Source of the DNA: Aureobasidium sp. EXF-3400 | Lineage: Eukaryota; Ascomycota; Dothideomycetes; Dothideales; Saccotheciaceae | Assembly: GCA_024195585.1 (NCBI GenBank) | Contig: SWBL01000308.1 | Coordinates: forward strand, 1 to 63,371 | DNA: 63,371 nt | Direction: 5' to 3' | Shown here: positions 1 to 11,723 of the stretch, piece by piece | Layout: each line of letters begins with the position of its first letter | How positions within the stretch are numbered: the first letter of the stretch is position 1 | The notes under the pieces: model-generated | Seen by the model: the letters and a program-made list of their open reading frames with translations, nothing else | Database searches by the model: none | What the model was told of the DNA's origin: nothing | Position numbers and translations under genes: made by a program

Positions 1-2510
1 TTGCGAAACATTGAGGGTTGAGCTGACGATATAAAGTAACAGGAGCGGGTAACACGAAACTGTGGGGCATGTAGCTAAGGCGCTCAGACGTTTGCATATC
101 GATACACCGCTGGAGGAGTGCATGAAGCCCTACTTTCATTGGCTTCAGAGCACGGCAGGACCCAGGTAGGATCGTTCGGTGTCTATCATTTGTTACAAGA
201 CAGGGTTCGGATAATTTAGAGTATCGCTGAAGCTCGAAGTAGGTCTAGAGGTCTGGCGCGGCGGATGACCAGGCTTAGGCCGTCGAGCCATATGGCGAAT
301 CACGACAAGGCGTCCGAGAGCCACTCACAGAATCGCAGGCTGCAAGATGTCAGCACGTCATGTGCACATTACACCACGACATTTCACCATACACGATTAC
401 GAGCCCCATGGCGTGGTTCATAACACAGAGCTGAGGGACCGGTCACTGGTATGCTCGCTACTGAAAAGCTTCACTAGCAGTATATATTCCACTCGCTTCC
501 CAGATTCCTGTTTGAGACTTCGAGAATGTAGGAGGTCAGGTTTGCGTGCCTTCTCTGACTCGAATGAATCCGGCCAGAGCCGAAGTGTGCCTGGCAGACC
601 GACAAGGATAGAATCTGGGCGGCGTCCTCCAGCCTTGATATGACACAACGTCCCGGCATGGTCATCGTAGCGGGGTAGATCAGCAAGCACTTGGCCAGCG
701 CCTACATGCGGTATGCGCTGATTCAGAATTCTACCTAGAGAGACCAGACCAGAACGCGAGAAGTCGATCGCACTAATCAGCGTACACACAGCTTACACGC
801 GTAATGGGTCTGATGACCCCTACGTAAATGCAATCTATGTGACTGCAGTATCTAGCATGAGCCAGTTGAAATCTGGTACAGGTGTGTACGAGAGGTGTCG
901 AGCATTGACTATTGCCATCGTATTACAGAAATACAGTATGCCATCACAAGCATGACAAGCGACACAGATAACCGCCGATGTGCGCGCCAATATTTACATC
1001 AACGTGCTATAATTACTCATCCCTTGAAGTAGTTACTGCTGCTGCTGAGATAATGGAAGAGGAGAGATTGAGGGACAGTGAGTGCAGTGGGTATGCGGGC
1101 GTCGATCAAGACGTCGTCGTCTGATGGTACATCAGGCGCGGCATCGCGTGTTGATCTAGAGCCGATCGGTACCAAAGGGCAGATTTGGAAGTATCGATCG
1201 TTACGTGAGCATGAGTCCAAGGTATCTGATGGGGTATAGTCCTGGCCAGCCTCAGCGGTCATTTGGAATTGATTGATTGTCTCAAGGCACCTCTTTCTCG
1301 GCAATTACTCACACTTTCTAGGTGTTGACAGCAGTGGAGTCTGACAATGCTACTGGAAGATCGAAGAATTTGAGCTTCCTTTTCGTGTGCGCCACATGAG
1401 CGAAAATCAGACGACTTCGCCTCCGAATGCTGTACGCAGTCTTCGTTATCGCTGGGGAGAGACCTACCATCGCTTAACCTATAGATCTTACCATAGTCTT
1501 GCAGTGCGACGACTGGGCGGCTGTATGAAAAGCATCCTGGGTTCAAAGTTTGGAAGTCTTCCTTTGCCTGTCTGGTATTCCGAGCTTCGATGTAGCTTAT
1601 GCCATTGAGTCACTGTGCGGTGACAACCTCGTCGAAGCTGTCAATGACATTATCTTCTACCGCATGAACTTTGCCGCTGTTGCTGCTATGTTAGTGATCA
1701 ATGGACTCGCCCCGAAGATATTCGCCAAGCTAGTGTTGCAGAATCGTTAACTTCATTTGCGCATTGACGTTCTGATTCCGAGCAACGCTGAAGTAAACTT
1801 GTCTCGGGGTGCATGAGCAACTCTTCGCTCATCTCGGAGACCAAGAAAGAGCACAACGAGATGGAATCATGTTCAGGATTTCTGGAGTGGGTAGTCGATA
1901 TGATTGGCCCATGAACTAGAGATCTGACAGAGCCACGTACAGATGTTCGGTAGTGGGTCCGACTACATTCATTAACCTTCCATCAGTGAACTTCGAGCTT
2001 GATAATGATGTCCGAAGTATAGTTAATCATCACACTGCTCTCCGATGAGGTACATTGTACAGTACCCGCAATTGTATATTCCTTGCCAGTCAGCGCTTCT
2101 TCCTGTTCATGCTGTCTATTTGGCCCTGTCGTCCTTGACTGCCAAACGGGTCTGAGGTTCTGTTAGGATTCTGTCCTCGAGTTTTGCATCTTTTGCTGGT
2201 GTCTGGAGACGCTTTTCTTCTTGAGTATGAGGGAAAAGACAAGAAGACTGACAATATTTGAACAACCACTAGGCACAGAGGACCAAAAAATATGTTTTAA
2301 ACGATGCATGATGACTGGAATGCCGCAGTTCTAGTGGGAGAAAACAAGCGAATAAAAAAGAGCAGACAAAAAGCAGAAACTAAGCTCCAGAAGATGACCA
2401 CGAAATGCTAGGATATGCTTCCGTCACCGCTGTTCTCCCAATTGGGCCATCCCCAGATGCTGACCAGGTCCACCTCTCAGATTAAAAGTCGTGTGCATCA
2501 ATCATTCTTT
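1..2510. other. Gene-poor stretch, no supported gene
   Basis: Only short overlapping reading frames on both strands are present, none with a recognisable domain or a coherent splice model. A frame at 1550-1750 (+) ends with a moderately protein-like hydrophobic stretch but I could not extend it upstream. No tRNA, rRNA or clear repeat was recognised. Confidence 0.5.
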
Positions 2511-2963
2511 CTAGTGGAAGTAATATTGGAGCTCACTCAACTCCTCGTTCGTAAGACCGGTAAACTTGAGAGAGTCTGCACCCATATGAGTAGGGTAACC
2601 AGCATTGAAGCTACCGGTGAGGACAGTCGCGAGAACCATGCAAGTCGAAGGAACACCGGCGACCTGGAAGCTGCCAAGGCCACCAGGAGTGAAGCTGAGC
2701 TTAGCGCCATTGAGAGACTCGCGGCACATGTCGTAATTGTATTGAGGAACAGAGTCGAGAGAGTCCATCTGGCGGCGCTCGTGGATGCCGCGGCGGGCAA
2801 CGACACCACCAAGAACACCGCCGATGACGCCGCCAGCAAAGTCGGCACCGGCACCGAGGACACCGTCGCCAGTGAAGCCCTTGCCGTGGAGACCCTTCTT
2901 TGCTTCCACAGAGGTGGCAAGGACCATGGCGAGAGCAATGAGGGCGTTGATTGAGTATTGCAT
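2511..2963 (-). CDS. Small secreted glycine-rich protein
   Basis: This single-exon gene encodes 150 residues. The first 21 or so form a clear signal peptide: a hydrophobic core (INALIALAMVLATS) followed by a likely cleavage site after VEA. The mature part opens with a glycine-zipper stretch (about residues 30-56, many GxxxG and GG pairs, ending in ARRG), which in other proteins promotes membrane insertion or self-association. It then carries a dibasic HERRQ site that could be cut by a Kex2-like protease. The rest has only two cysteines (in MCRES and STCMV), fewer than typical disulfide-rich effectors or hydrophobins. I do not recognise the family. Role is inferred only as an extracellular or wall-associated protein; an effector-like role is possible but unsupported. 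It stands alone, with more than 2 kb of gene-free DNA on each side. Confidence 0.8.
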   Translation of the reverse strand: MQYSINALIALAMVLATSVEAKKGLHGKGFTGDGVLGAGADFAGGVIGGVLGGVVARRGIHERRQMDSLDSVPQYNYDMCRESLNGAKLSFTPGGLGSFQVAGVPSTCMVLATVLTGSFNAGYPTHMGADSLKFTGLTNEELSELQYYFH

Positions 2964-5900
2964 CTTGAACTAGGTGTTGATGAAGGTTCTTGAAGGTCAG
3001 ACAAGGAGTAATTGAGAGATGAGACATGGATGAAGAGGTTGAGTGAAAGGTAATGAGAGAGTAGTGTGTTCTTTCTGCTTTGGTTGTTTGGTCGCTGAGT
3101 TGTGTGATGATTATGTTTTGGTCGGACATCAAGGAGGTTCATATACTCTGCGAACCATGAATTCCTCTTACCATACATCCGCAGAGTCAGAGCGTTGATA
3201 ACACATGTTGCTGCGTCATACGTCAAGATATCAAGAAGGAAGCGGATCGTGTTGGCGTTGTGGATGGACACCCAACAAACCAACATGCTGTACCAGGATT
3301 CTAAGGTACCAGACAACACGAGTGCGATCAACTGGCAGCAAGCGTAGAGTATCGCTTTCAACACTGTATTGCTAGTGCCCACGAGCTTTAAAGTGTGGTC
3401 AAGAATAGATTGCTAGTCCTGCCACTTCATCAAGTGTGCTTTGAAGGAAGAATGATTGATGAAAGCGCAGCGCTAATCTCCCCACAACGAGCGGCGGTGG
3501 CTGAGGCCTGTCATCTGTAATTTTGCATCAAAGCCACAAAGTGTGGAGACGAAGATGACTTCTTCTTGCCGATAGAGATGATCCTTCCTAACGAAACAAG
3601 TCCAATTCATTGATACCAATTCCTTATATAAGACTGTGTCGCTCAGATCCTATTCAACCACATACAAGCGCATGGATACTATGAAAGTTGTGAACAAGTT
3701 GTGCTGTAGCTATCACGAAACACCTGGAGGTGGCAGCAGGCGCACAACCGTCTGCACGCGCGTGCTGGCTGGAGCCAACCACGAGATACCTCGTTGCAAC
3801 AGGCTGTGAATGCACGCCCTTTGTACAAAGATGACTGGATGATGATACCCACCGACATCGTACACTTTTGAGGGGTCAATTGACACATGCAGCAATCAAC
3901 GCGCTGGCTGCGAGCGAGTTGTTGCGAAGCTCGATAGCGCATACCCGTCCGAATGTCTTTTCCTCATCTACATCACAGTTTTGCACTAATCAGGGGCTTA
4001 TCAGATGTGACGACGAGGACGTCGTGACTACGCGAGAACACGGTGTACGTCGGGGCTTGTTGCGGAGAGACCTGAAGAATGACGACAGAGGTGGACGGGC
4101 GCCAAGTGAGACATGATGCGACAGAGATAGACATTCTCCAAACGTATTCGATCGGTCGATGTATGCCTGCTGTAGATCAAACATTAACGCAAAGTCTGCG
4201 GACGAATGGAGGCACCCAGTGAGAACAGCGCGACAGGGCACACCCAGTACCAAGTAGCCAAGCACTCCGACGGCAACGATCACTAATGCGTGTTTGCAAC
4301 AGCCGATGTGCTTGCCATACTGAGCTCCTTCCGATGTTCATATGGTCAACAGGGACACCCTGGCCTAAACCGTTGCTAGTGCAGTACCTTCGGCTTCTCG
4401 TGGTGCCGCAATGATATGCAGAAAGTCGTATTCTACCATGATATGCGTGCTGTATCTACACGTCGCTACGGTCTAGTCTGTTACCTGGTGGCTACAGTAA
4501 GGGACGTACTATCTCAAGGCTCGTTCGCGTTATGACGAGGTGTTTATCTCGATGTTGATGCTGGGCTAACGGGGACTCTCTGGAGCTCCTTTTCTTTCGT
4601 CTTCTCTAACTTTCTTTGCTTTCAACCTGCTGTTATCCCATCACCCTTCTTAGTTTATCACCATCACAAGCGCCTTCGATCTCAACCCTTTGGCAGGTGT
4701 CAAAGTGACAGACATACAAGAAGTAGAACAAGAAAGCTGAGGATCTGACAGCTGAATTGATGTCTGTTCAAAGTGGTGTTCGAGCAACAAGTTGTCTTCA
4801 TCACCAGGAACATCATATCCGGCGCGTCAGTTTTTCCCTCCCCTCCCCACTCACTCGCTATCTGGCTCGATAAACACACACGTTCCTCGGGGCCAATCAT
4901 TACTTTCGTCTTCCTCCTCAGGATTCTCCTGGCTAATCAGCACCCAGTCTCCAATGATGTACAATTCACAAGACGATGCGCATAACCCCAGTCGCGACTC
5001 TTTTCGCAAATTGTATGGAGCCGACAGCCAGGACGGGTTTGACGCTTATGCATATGGCGAGCCAGTCGCACGACAGATTCTTACAAGAATACCTTCTACC
5101 AGACGGCATTTGTAGTCGAACGATGCAAAGAAAATGTGATGACGGTACACGAGCTGCTCAAGGTGCATCCGGGAAGAATCAGGTCTCAGGTACCGTGTCA
5201 GAGGTGGGTCTTAGGGATCGAAAGTTGATGTGATCGTCTAGAGCCAATCTGGCAGACAGGTGGTAGCTGAGGGCGTGATTGCTTTGTGGGAACGCTAAAG
5301 AGAGAGGTCTGTACTTCCAGTATGCTTTGGCATGCTACCTGCAGCAAAGAGACGATTGTGTTAATTCACCATCTGCTCTCTGAGCTGTCGTGACCATTTA
5401 GCGTCGATTTCTGGTCGGCAGCAGCTCAGTCAGGAGTAATATCAGGTGATTCAGCTTTGTGACAAATGTTCCAAGTGAGCTACTAGAGTTAGTCTGCAAC
5501 GTTGGATCCTGTCAACTCAATTTCCCCTCGACCTTTAGACGATGTGGATAGGATGTAGGCGTCTTGCTCGTATGATCTTCAGCGGGCAAAGGTGTTGTGT
5601 ATACAATCGGTGATTGGCTGTCTGATCTGATGAGTCAGCGAGTATGGCGCTGAACTGAGACGATTTGGAAGTACCATATCCTTGGAACGCTACCAGTAGA
5701 GCAACACACCTCGGATGTATCTGGGAAGCTGATTTGATAACTCACTCTGTCAATTGCGGAAACAAATTCGCCTCGAATTCTTAGGCGTAGTGTCCTCGAG
5801 ATTAGAGTATCGCGCATGCACATTGTATCCCAGCAGGTTCTCCTGTGCATTTGGCAGTAGGTTCAGCGAAGTTCAACACAGATGCGCAATCAGGACGACA

Positions 5901-6160
5901 AGATGTGAGATTATGAAGTATGTGTTTTCGATACAGATGTGGCTTGGAAAAAAGCAGACACGCGTCGCTCACATTATAACTACCAGCAGACTAGATTACG
6001 TTCCAGACATAACTTCAACACGGCAAAGAGAAGCTTACACTCTAGCCGACAACATGGCCTCCGTTAAGCGTTTAGCTAATAACGATGAACACAACATAGG
6101 GTTCCACCCTCGTAGAGGAGGTCTCTACAGCTACAACATAGAGTGAACTCTTTGCAAGAC
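2964..6160. other. Intergenic, possible gene fragment near 4.95-5.2 kb
   Basis: No gene could be supported. The frame from about 4954 (+) reads MMYNSQDDAHNPSRDSF and is continued, after a one-base frame change near 5055-5060, by a second frame with SHDRFLQEYLLPDG. Together these look more like a decayed first exon than random sequence, but I cannot name a family. Other frames in 3.7-4.3 kb and 5.7-6.1 kb look like chance open frames. Confidence 0.3.
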
Positions 6161-6289
6161 GATAAGAGCTAGGAGAAAGTAAGAGAGAAGAAGGAGAAGA
6201 AGTATTTTGGTTGGGGGTCGGAGTAAAGTGATTTTGCTGTAGTGGTATCTTTTAATCCTTCAGAGAACGCCTGATCTTGCATAGATGTC

Positions 6290-7670
6290 GGGATCCTGGC
6301 ACGATCCATTTAGATTTGTATATGTGGGGGAAGCGTCGGGGGGGGCACGATCTATTTACGAGTAGGGGGGGCACGATCCATTTAGGTTGCTAGCTAGAAA
6401 TTAGGAATGTAACTCGATAACTTTGTAGAGTTGAATTTTGCGAGTAAAATGGTGTATTTGGATTGTTGGAATGTTGTGTTGTTTGGTTTTTGGGGTTGGT
6501 AGGTGTGTTTGGATGTTGGGTTGGGTTTTGGAAGGCGTGTGTGTAGAGAGGGAAATTGGTATTTTTGGAAGAAAACGAATGAACGAATGATGAAGGAGAA
6601 ATGGATGGAAGAGGATGTTGTTACGTGTGAGTGATTGATTAATTGATTGGTTGATTGATTGATTTGAATGAGTGCATACGTAGATCTGTATGATGTGTAG
6701 GGGTAAATGGTTAATTGAATGTTGAGGGAGAGTGTGGTGGTTTGGTAGAGTTGGGATTTTGGTTGAAAAATGTGAATTGTGAGTCTGGGAGCGATTTGTT
6801 TTTTGTTGCGTCGATTGGAGGGTGTTGTTTGAGTGTTGGAGAGTGTGTTTGCATGTTGTGTGGAGTGTTGGGAGGTGGTGGTTGTTGTGTGAGGTGGTGG
6901 TAGGTAGTAGGTAGAGGTAATAGATTTTGGTGATGGATCTTGAGATGTGAATTGTGAGTTGTGGAGCGATTTGTTTTTTTGTCGCATCGCTTGGAGGTTG
7001 TTGTTTGAGTGTTAGAGAGTGTGTTTGCATGTTGTATGGAGTGTTGGGAGGTGGTGGTTGTTGTTGTGTGAGGAGGAGGTGGTAATGGATTGGGGGGGTA
7101 CGATCCATTTGGTTAGTAATGGATTTGGGTGGGGGATCTTGAGATGTGAATTGTGAGTTGTGGAGCGATTTGTTTTTTGTTGCATCGCTTGGAGGGTGTT
7201 GTTTGAGTGTTGGAGAGTGTGTTTGCATGTTGTATGGTGTGTTGGGAGGTGGTGGTTGTTGTTGTGTGAGGAGGTGGTAGTGAAGGGGGCGGTAGGTGGA
7301 GGTGATGGATTTTGGTGATGGATTTGGAGTTTTGATGGAGGAAAGAACTATCTATGTCTATTTATCTATTGATTTATGTAAGGTTATCTGTTTGATATAT
7401 CTATAGACTGTTTTGTAACTATGTGGTCTAGAGATTTGGTGTTGTATAGTATTATAAATAGGCGAATCCAGTTTAGTTGGTGTTTTAGTAGGTAGGAGTG
7501 TTATTTTTAGATGTAAATTGTAAGTTGGAGAGTGTGTTTGCATGTTGTTTGGGTGTTAGAGAGTGGGTTTAAGTGTTGTTTGTAGTATTAAGATGTTGTG
7601 GTTATATAGAGAGAGTGTAAGAGAGAGGTGGTAGTAAGAGAGGTAGTAGTAAGAGAGGTAGTAGTAAGAG
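6290..7670 (+). repeat. G/T-rich strand-asymmetric repeat island
   Basis: The + strand here is very poor in C and rich in G and T. Several repeats are visible. The motif GCACGATCCATTTAG, usually behind a run of 5-8 G, occurs at 6299, 6345 (variant) and 6371, with a variant at about 7098. A unit of about 140 bases (GTGAATTGTGAG ... GTGTTTGCATGTTGT ... GGGAGGTGGTGGTTGTTG) occurs at about 6768-6904, 6938-7080 and 7138-7277, with a partial copy at about 7508-7575. A GATT-type microsatellite lies at 6631-6665 and a 15-base unit (AGAGGTAGTAGTAAG type) repeats at 7617-7670. The long minus-strand frames here are open only because G, and hence TGA and TAG, is scarce on that strand. Confidence 0.8.
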
Positions 7671-9200
7671 CGCCCGGGAAGGTTAGTGCGGAGAATCTGG
7701 CCAAGAGCTGTAAGATAAATGGCAATGTTGGATATTCGGAGGTTATCAAGGGGAAGGATCTTGGTGGGTGGGTGGAGTATTGTGATGGTACTGTTTTCAA
7801 CACTGCTGTACAATACTAGAATTTGGTCACTGCCGTCGACATGGAGCTGGGAAGTGTTGTATAGCAACAGAGCACCGATATACAATTCGAATATATGTAG
7901 TGATTCCTTGCTCGCCTTACTACATGGTAGCGTCAGCTCTTTAGACATGTGATAGACTCGTGAGATCTTGACCCGAACGTAGTATAAATTGTATATCGCT
8001 CTCATTCCCGATTTCACCTATCAGAGAGACCGCCAAAGACAAGAATGTCGAAGGAAGCGATGGAAGTTTCTTGGGTACTATCAAGACGATGAGTAATTCC
8101 CTTTCTACCGCACGAAAGAGCTGAATGAGGTCAGTGATCCTTAATTATCGGCCCCTTTCTTACCGCCGGTCTGACTGTATTACGCAGATCCGGACACTCA
8201 GAAGGTCAAGCTCACTAGAACAGCATCACGGACCTGTAGTGAGTCTCCTTCACCGATACCGTCGTGACTACTCGCTCTTCTCAACAGAGCTTTGAATGAT
8301 AAGAGAGTTTTCGACAGATGTCCAATCAAAGGTGTGCCATCACATCTCGCTCTCTGGAAATAGCTTGGACTTCAGTGATCGCCATATCAACCATCTATCT
8401 CTGTGTGGAAGTCATCTTCTTCCAGGTCCGTGGCCATTTGAACTCGGATCTTGGTATTGAGTGGGCACTTTCAAAACTACCTTGGATTGATCAGTTGGCG
8501 GAACAAGATCCTGAGCTCCTTCCTCATTGACTATCTGACCTCTACCTCTTATTCCGATACTGCACCAATCATATCTCCTCTTAATCTATTTCCCAGCTCG
8601 AATATGCTTGCGTCGGTCGTCGCTGAACATACCATACTACCAACAACCATCTTACAATGAATCGGAGTACGTACCCATGGGAAGAGAAGAGCCAGGCCAG
8701 TGATACTTCATTCTGCCAGCTCGTCCCTTGTTTGCAGTGGCTGGGGGAGGGACCCACGGTACGTGAAACTCGACAATTCACCCAGGCTCACAGACCCGGA
8801 ACATTTCTCCCTGCACTCATGTCTTCGACCTCTTTTTGTAAGCTGCATGGGTTGTCGTTGTAGAGACTCGAGCTCCTTCATAGTACAGCTCGCGCTTTTT
8901 GTCTGATTGCGGTTGCTGGGCAGACTACTACAGTTACAACATATAGTGGGCTGAATGTGGAGATTTGTGTTGAAGCTGCATGGCAAGCAAATCAGCCATG
9001 GGCGTTGATGATGGGATGACCTGCGACCCACTAGTGATACAATCGTGGTGAGCAAGCACATGTACTGTAACTAAATACTGTAACTAAATACTATAGTGGG
9101 TAAATATGGCTTCCAAGACGACTGTCTGTGAAGACCGCGACCTCGGCTCCACGAGAAGTATACTATCTCATAATTTTCGTGCCTGTACCATCTCATCGTG
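7671..9200. other. Intergenic, no supported gene
   Basis: Short frames on both strands, none recognised. A 13-base unit TGTAACTAAATAC is directly repeated at about 9064-9090. A frame at 8318-8530 (+) is somewhat protein-like but carries no motif I can name. Confidence 0.4.
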
Positions 9201-9219
9201 AAGTATGGAGAATTACGAG

Positions 9220-9424
9220 CTGGAGCGTTCCAAACTACTCGTCTTGTTTCGTCAGAATTCATCCCTTTGCCGACAGATATGGTCGCACCTGCCGCTTGAT
9301 CCTCAACGCCATACTTGCCAAGTATGCGGGTATCATTGTATCCCTTAGAGAGAAAGACGAAGAGCGTGATGTTTACCTTGAGGTCGCAGATCGTGGATCT
9401 GCAAGCCAAGAGAGTTGGGATTGA
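9220..9424 (+). pseudogene. Fic-domain (AMPylation) gene fragment
   Basis: The frame reads FVRIHPFADRYGRTCRLILN and then AILAKYAGIIV and EERDVYL. This matches the core of Fic proteins, whose active site is HPFx(D/E)GNGRxxR; Fic enzymes transfer AMP or related groups onto target proteins. The catalytic His and the closing GRxxR are kept, but the GN pair of the anion-binding loop is replaced by RY, and the helix after the motif is still readable. Upstream, only WSVPNYSSCF aligns in register; the rest of the domain (about 100 residues) and a start are missing, and the frame ends soon after the core. I infer a decayed remnant of a fungal Fic/DOC gene. Confidence 0.5.
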
Positions 9425-11723
9425 CTGCCATGGATTTGAAGGTCCAAAGATAGCCAAAATACCGTGGAAAGGAGGCAGGCCAGTGACTCCTCGAGAATAC
9501 TCAACATCTCAGCTCTGATCCTTTCAGTCAGCGTTTCTGCAAAGCTCAAGAGAATTTCGGAGACGCCGGCGGGAGTTGTGCATCAGTTACCTCTTGTTCC
9601 TACTCCCCTGCCCGCTATAATCAATCAGTAATGCTCAATAGTAGTAAGGTTGGGCTTCTCCCAACCATCGCTCGACACATCTCTCGTCCGTTAGCTGCGT
9701 TCTCATTCGGCCGCGAATTGCAGAGGTTTTGATGCTTTTTTGTACTGTCACTTGGCTTCAGTGCTGTCTTTCTCGACACTGTTTTCCACAACTTCAATTC
9801 GTATTGCAAAACATGTTGCACGTACTTTGACGTGTGGCTTCTTCTTTTGGGAAGCTTGAAAATGTAATACTTCTGATACAATCTCAGTCCACAAGGTGTG
9901 TTGATGGTTCCACAAGCTCAGTGGCATGACATCAAGTTCAGAAGCATTCGGAGCAGTAGCATGGCAAACGGAAATAACAAACTTGTAGTTGAATAGCATG
10001 GCTCGCCGTGAGTATAACCTTGTCTCTTTCCTGATCATAGCGGCCATAAGATCAGCGAGATACTTTCGAGGCCGCAAGTCGACAAACCGAATACATCTCA
10101 TACATTGAACAAAACGCTGTGATCTTGCAAAGATTCATGTCGAGGTAGACGAGGGATTCGAAGGCGGGTCCCTGAATCCGTCTCCTTCTTGCAACAATCG
10201 GCCACCATCGAGGATGGAATATCAGCCCACAATATGGTATCTTGGAAGTGAGTCAGGGATAGAGAGAATGATATTTATATCACGAACCTGCCTCGTTCCT
10301 TGCGTTAGACATTCTCTCCTTGCGTGCGGATAACTAGATGAGAGTACCGACATCGAACAACGACTACCGATCAGATGAACGAAATTTCACTCAGGATCTT
10401 TTGGACCGTCATATTGTATTCTGATTCTACATTTATAGCGCTACTTCGCAGAAAAAAGATCGTTGAACAGTACAGAGCGGTGTCATGGGATTGATGAAAT
10501 GGTCATTCAGATGTCCTCGCCTACGTTTTAACCATAATGATGAGTTCTCATCAACCAGGGTATCCCTGCCATGATCATACACGTTTACTTTGCCACAACT
10601 TCATTTCATCTTCGTCGTCTTGAGCCAGGTAGTCCTCAACCTCTTGGCTCTTAGAGTCAGCAACTTTTACGAAGGTCGTTCTTTCCGCAGTATTCTGCCT
10701 GACCAAAGCTCTTTCCTCAAACACTCCGTCACCGCTACTGCCTCAGGATCATCGTCTCCATCATCTTCTTGTCTCCATTCCATGCCTCCACAGCCCCCTC
10801 TTCTCCAGCAGCGCTTCCCGCAAGACCGCTTGGCCGTCTTGATCCTTCCATATAGCCTTCCACCCGCTGACTTATAGCCTTCAAGCCCTGAGCATAGTTT
10901 ACCTCCCCTCACAAGCAGTCCTCAGACTTCCAACAACGCTTCTCCACTGCAAACGTTCGTCTGCGTCCGTAGACTGGTCTGATACTACTCCAGATCTCTC
11001 CGCATCAGCGTTTGTGGAGTGAGCAAGATATCAAAGCCAATGTTGTCGTAGCCAAACCTCCGCGCTTACCAAATAATTCTCCTGATGCTTGATTTCGTGT
11101 CATTTTATCCTTTCGTAGATCTCGGGAGTATAGGCATACTTCCTAGCTCGCTTCGGATCTCAACAGTACAAGCACACCTCCAATCCCGTCGATCTCAGCA
11201 GCATAGACATACTTTCTACCCTGTTGATCATCAAGTGGCATGACTTCCGTGTAAGACTTGACACTCAAGGTTTAGTCCAGTGACACGTCAAAAAGTAAGC
11301 TTATCATGAAGCTTGTGTTTTCGGATCATGCCACCTTCCGGCCGGTCTTCAGGGTTTGTCTAGATAGGATCTACATTATTGATGTTTCGCATGTGACAGC
11401 GTGCAGGCGACGATGACGGGGAAGGTGCGATGTGGTCAGAATATCGCGCATTGACTGCATCGTGTGTTGTTCGTTATATCTTCTCCACAAACAGCGATGG
11501 AGCGCGAAAATGGTAAGCAACAATGGAAAGAAGCTGTTGCTTTTAGAAGACGCACAAGACTGGGGATTGGGAGAAGAGCGTTTGCATTTTGTTAGAAATA
11601 ACATAGAACAGCACAATTAGAGATTACAATTACAATATGTCAACTTTTTCTTCTCGTCTCCCGTCTTCCTCCTTCGTGCCAAGCCCCTTCAGGGGCACAA
11701 CTAATCTCCTCCCCTCATGACCC
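9425..11723. other. Intergenic, no supported gene
   Basis: A minus-strand frame at 9748-10101 (117 residues) and a plus-strand frame at 10590-10877 are open, but neither shows a domain, a signal peptide or a convincing splice model. The part nearest 11.7 kb lies downstream of the deacetylase gene and would hold its 3' end. Confidence 0.4.

Noticed and set aside
2537..3382. 281-residue minus frame overlapping the secreted protein gene
   Set aside because: It overlaps the better-supported frame out of register and is Ser/Leu-rich without domain; the signal peptide frame is far more convincing.
6394..7228. Long minus-strand frames (197 and 275 residues) in the G/T-rich island
   Set aside because: They exist because G is rare on that strand, so TGA and TAG hardly occur. 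The translations are low-complexity Thr/His/Pro/Gln/Asn with no domain and follow the repeat units.
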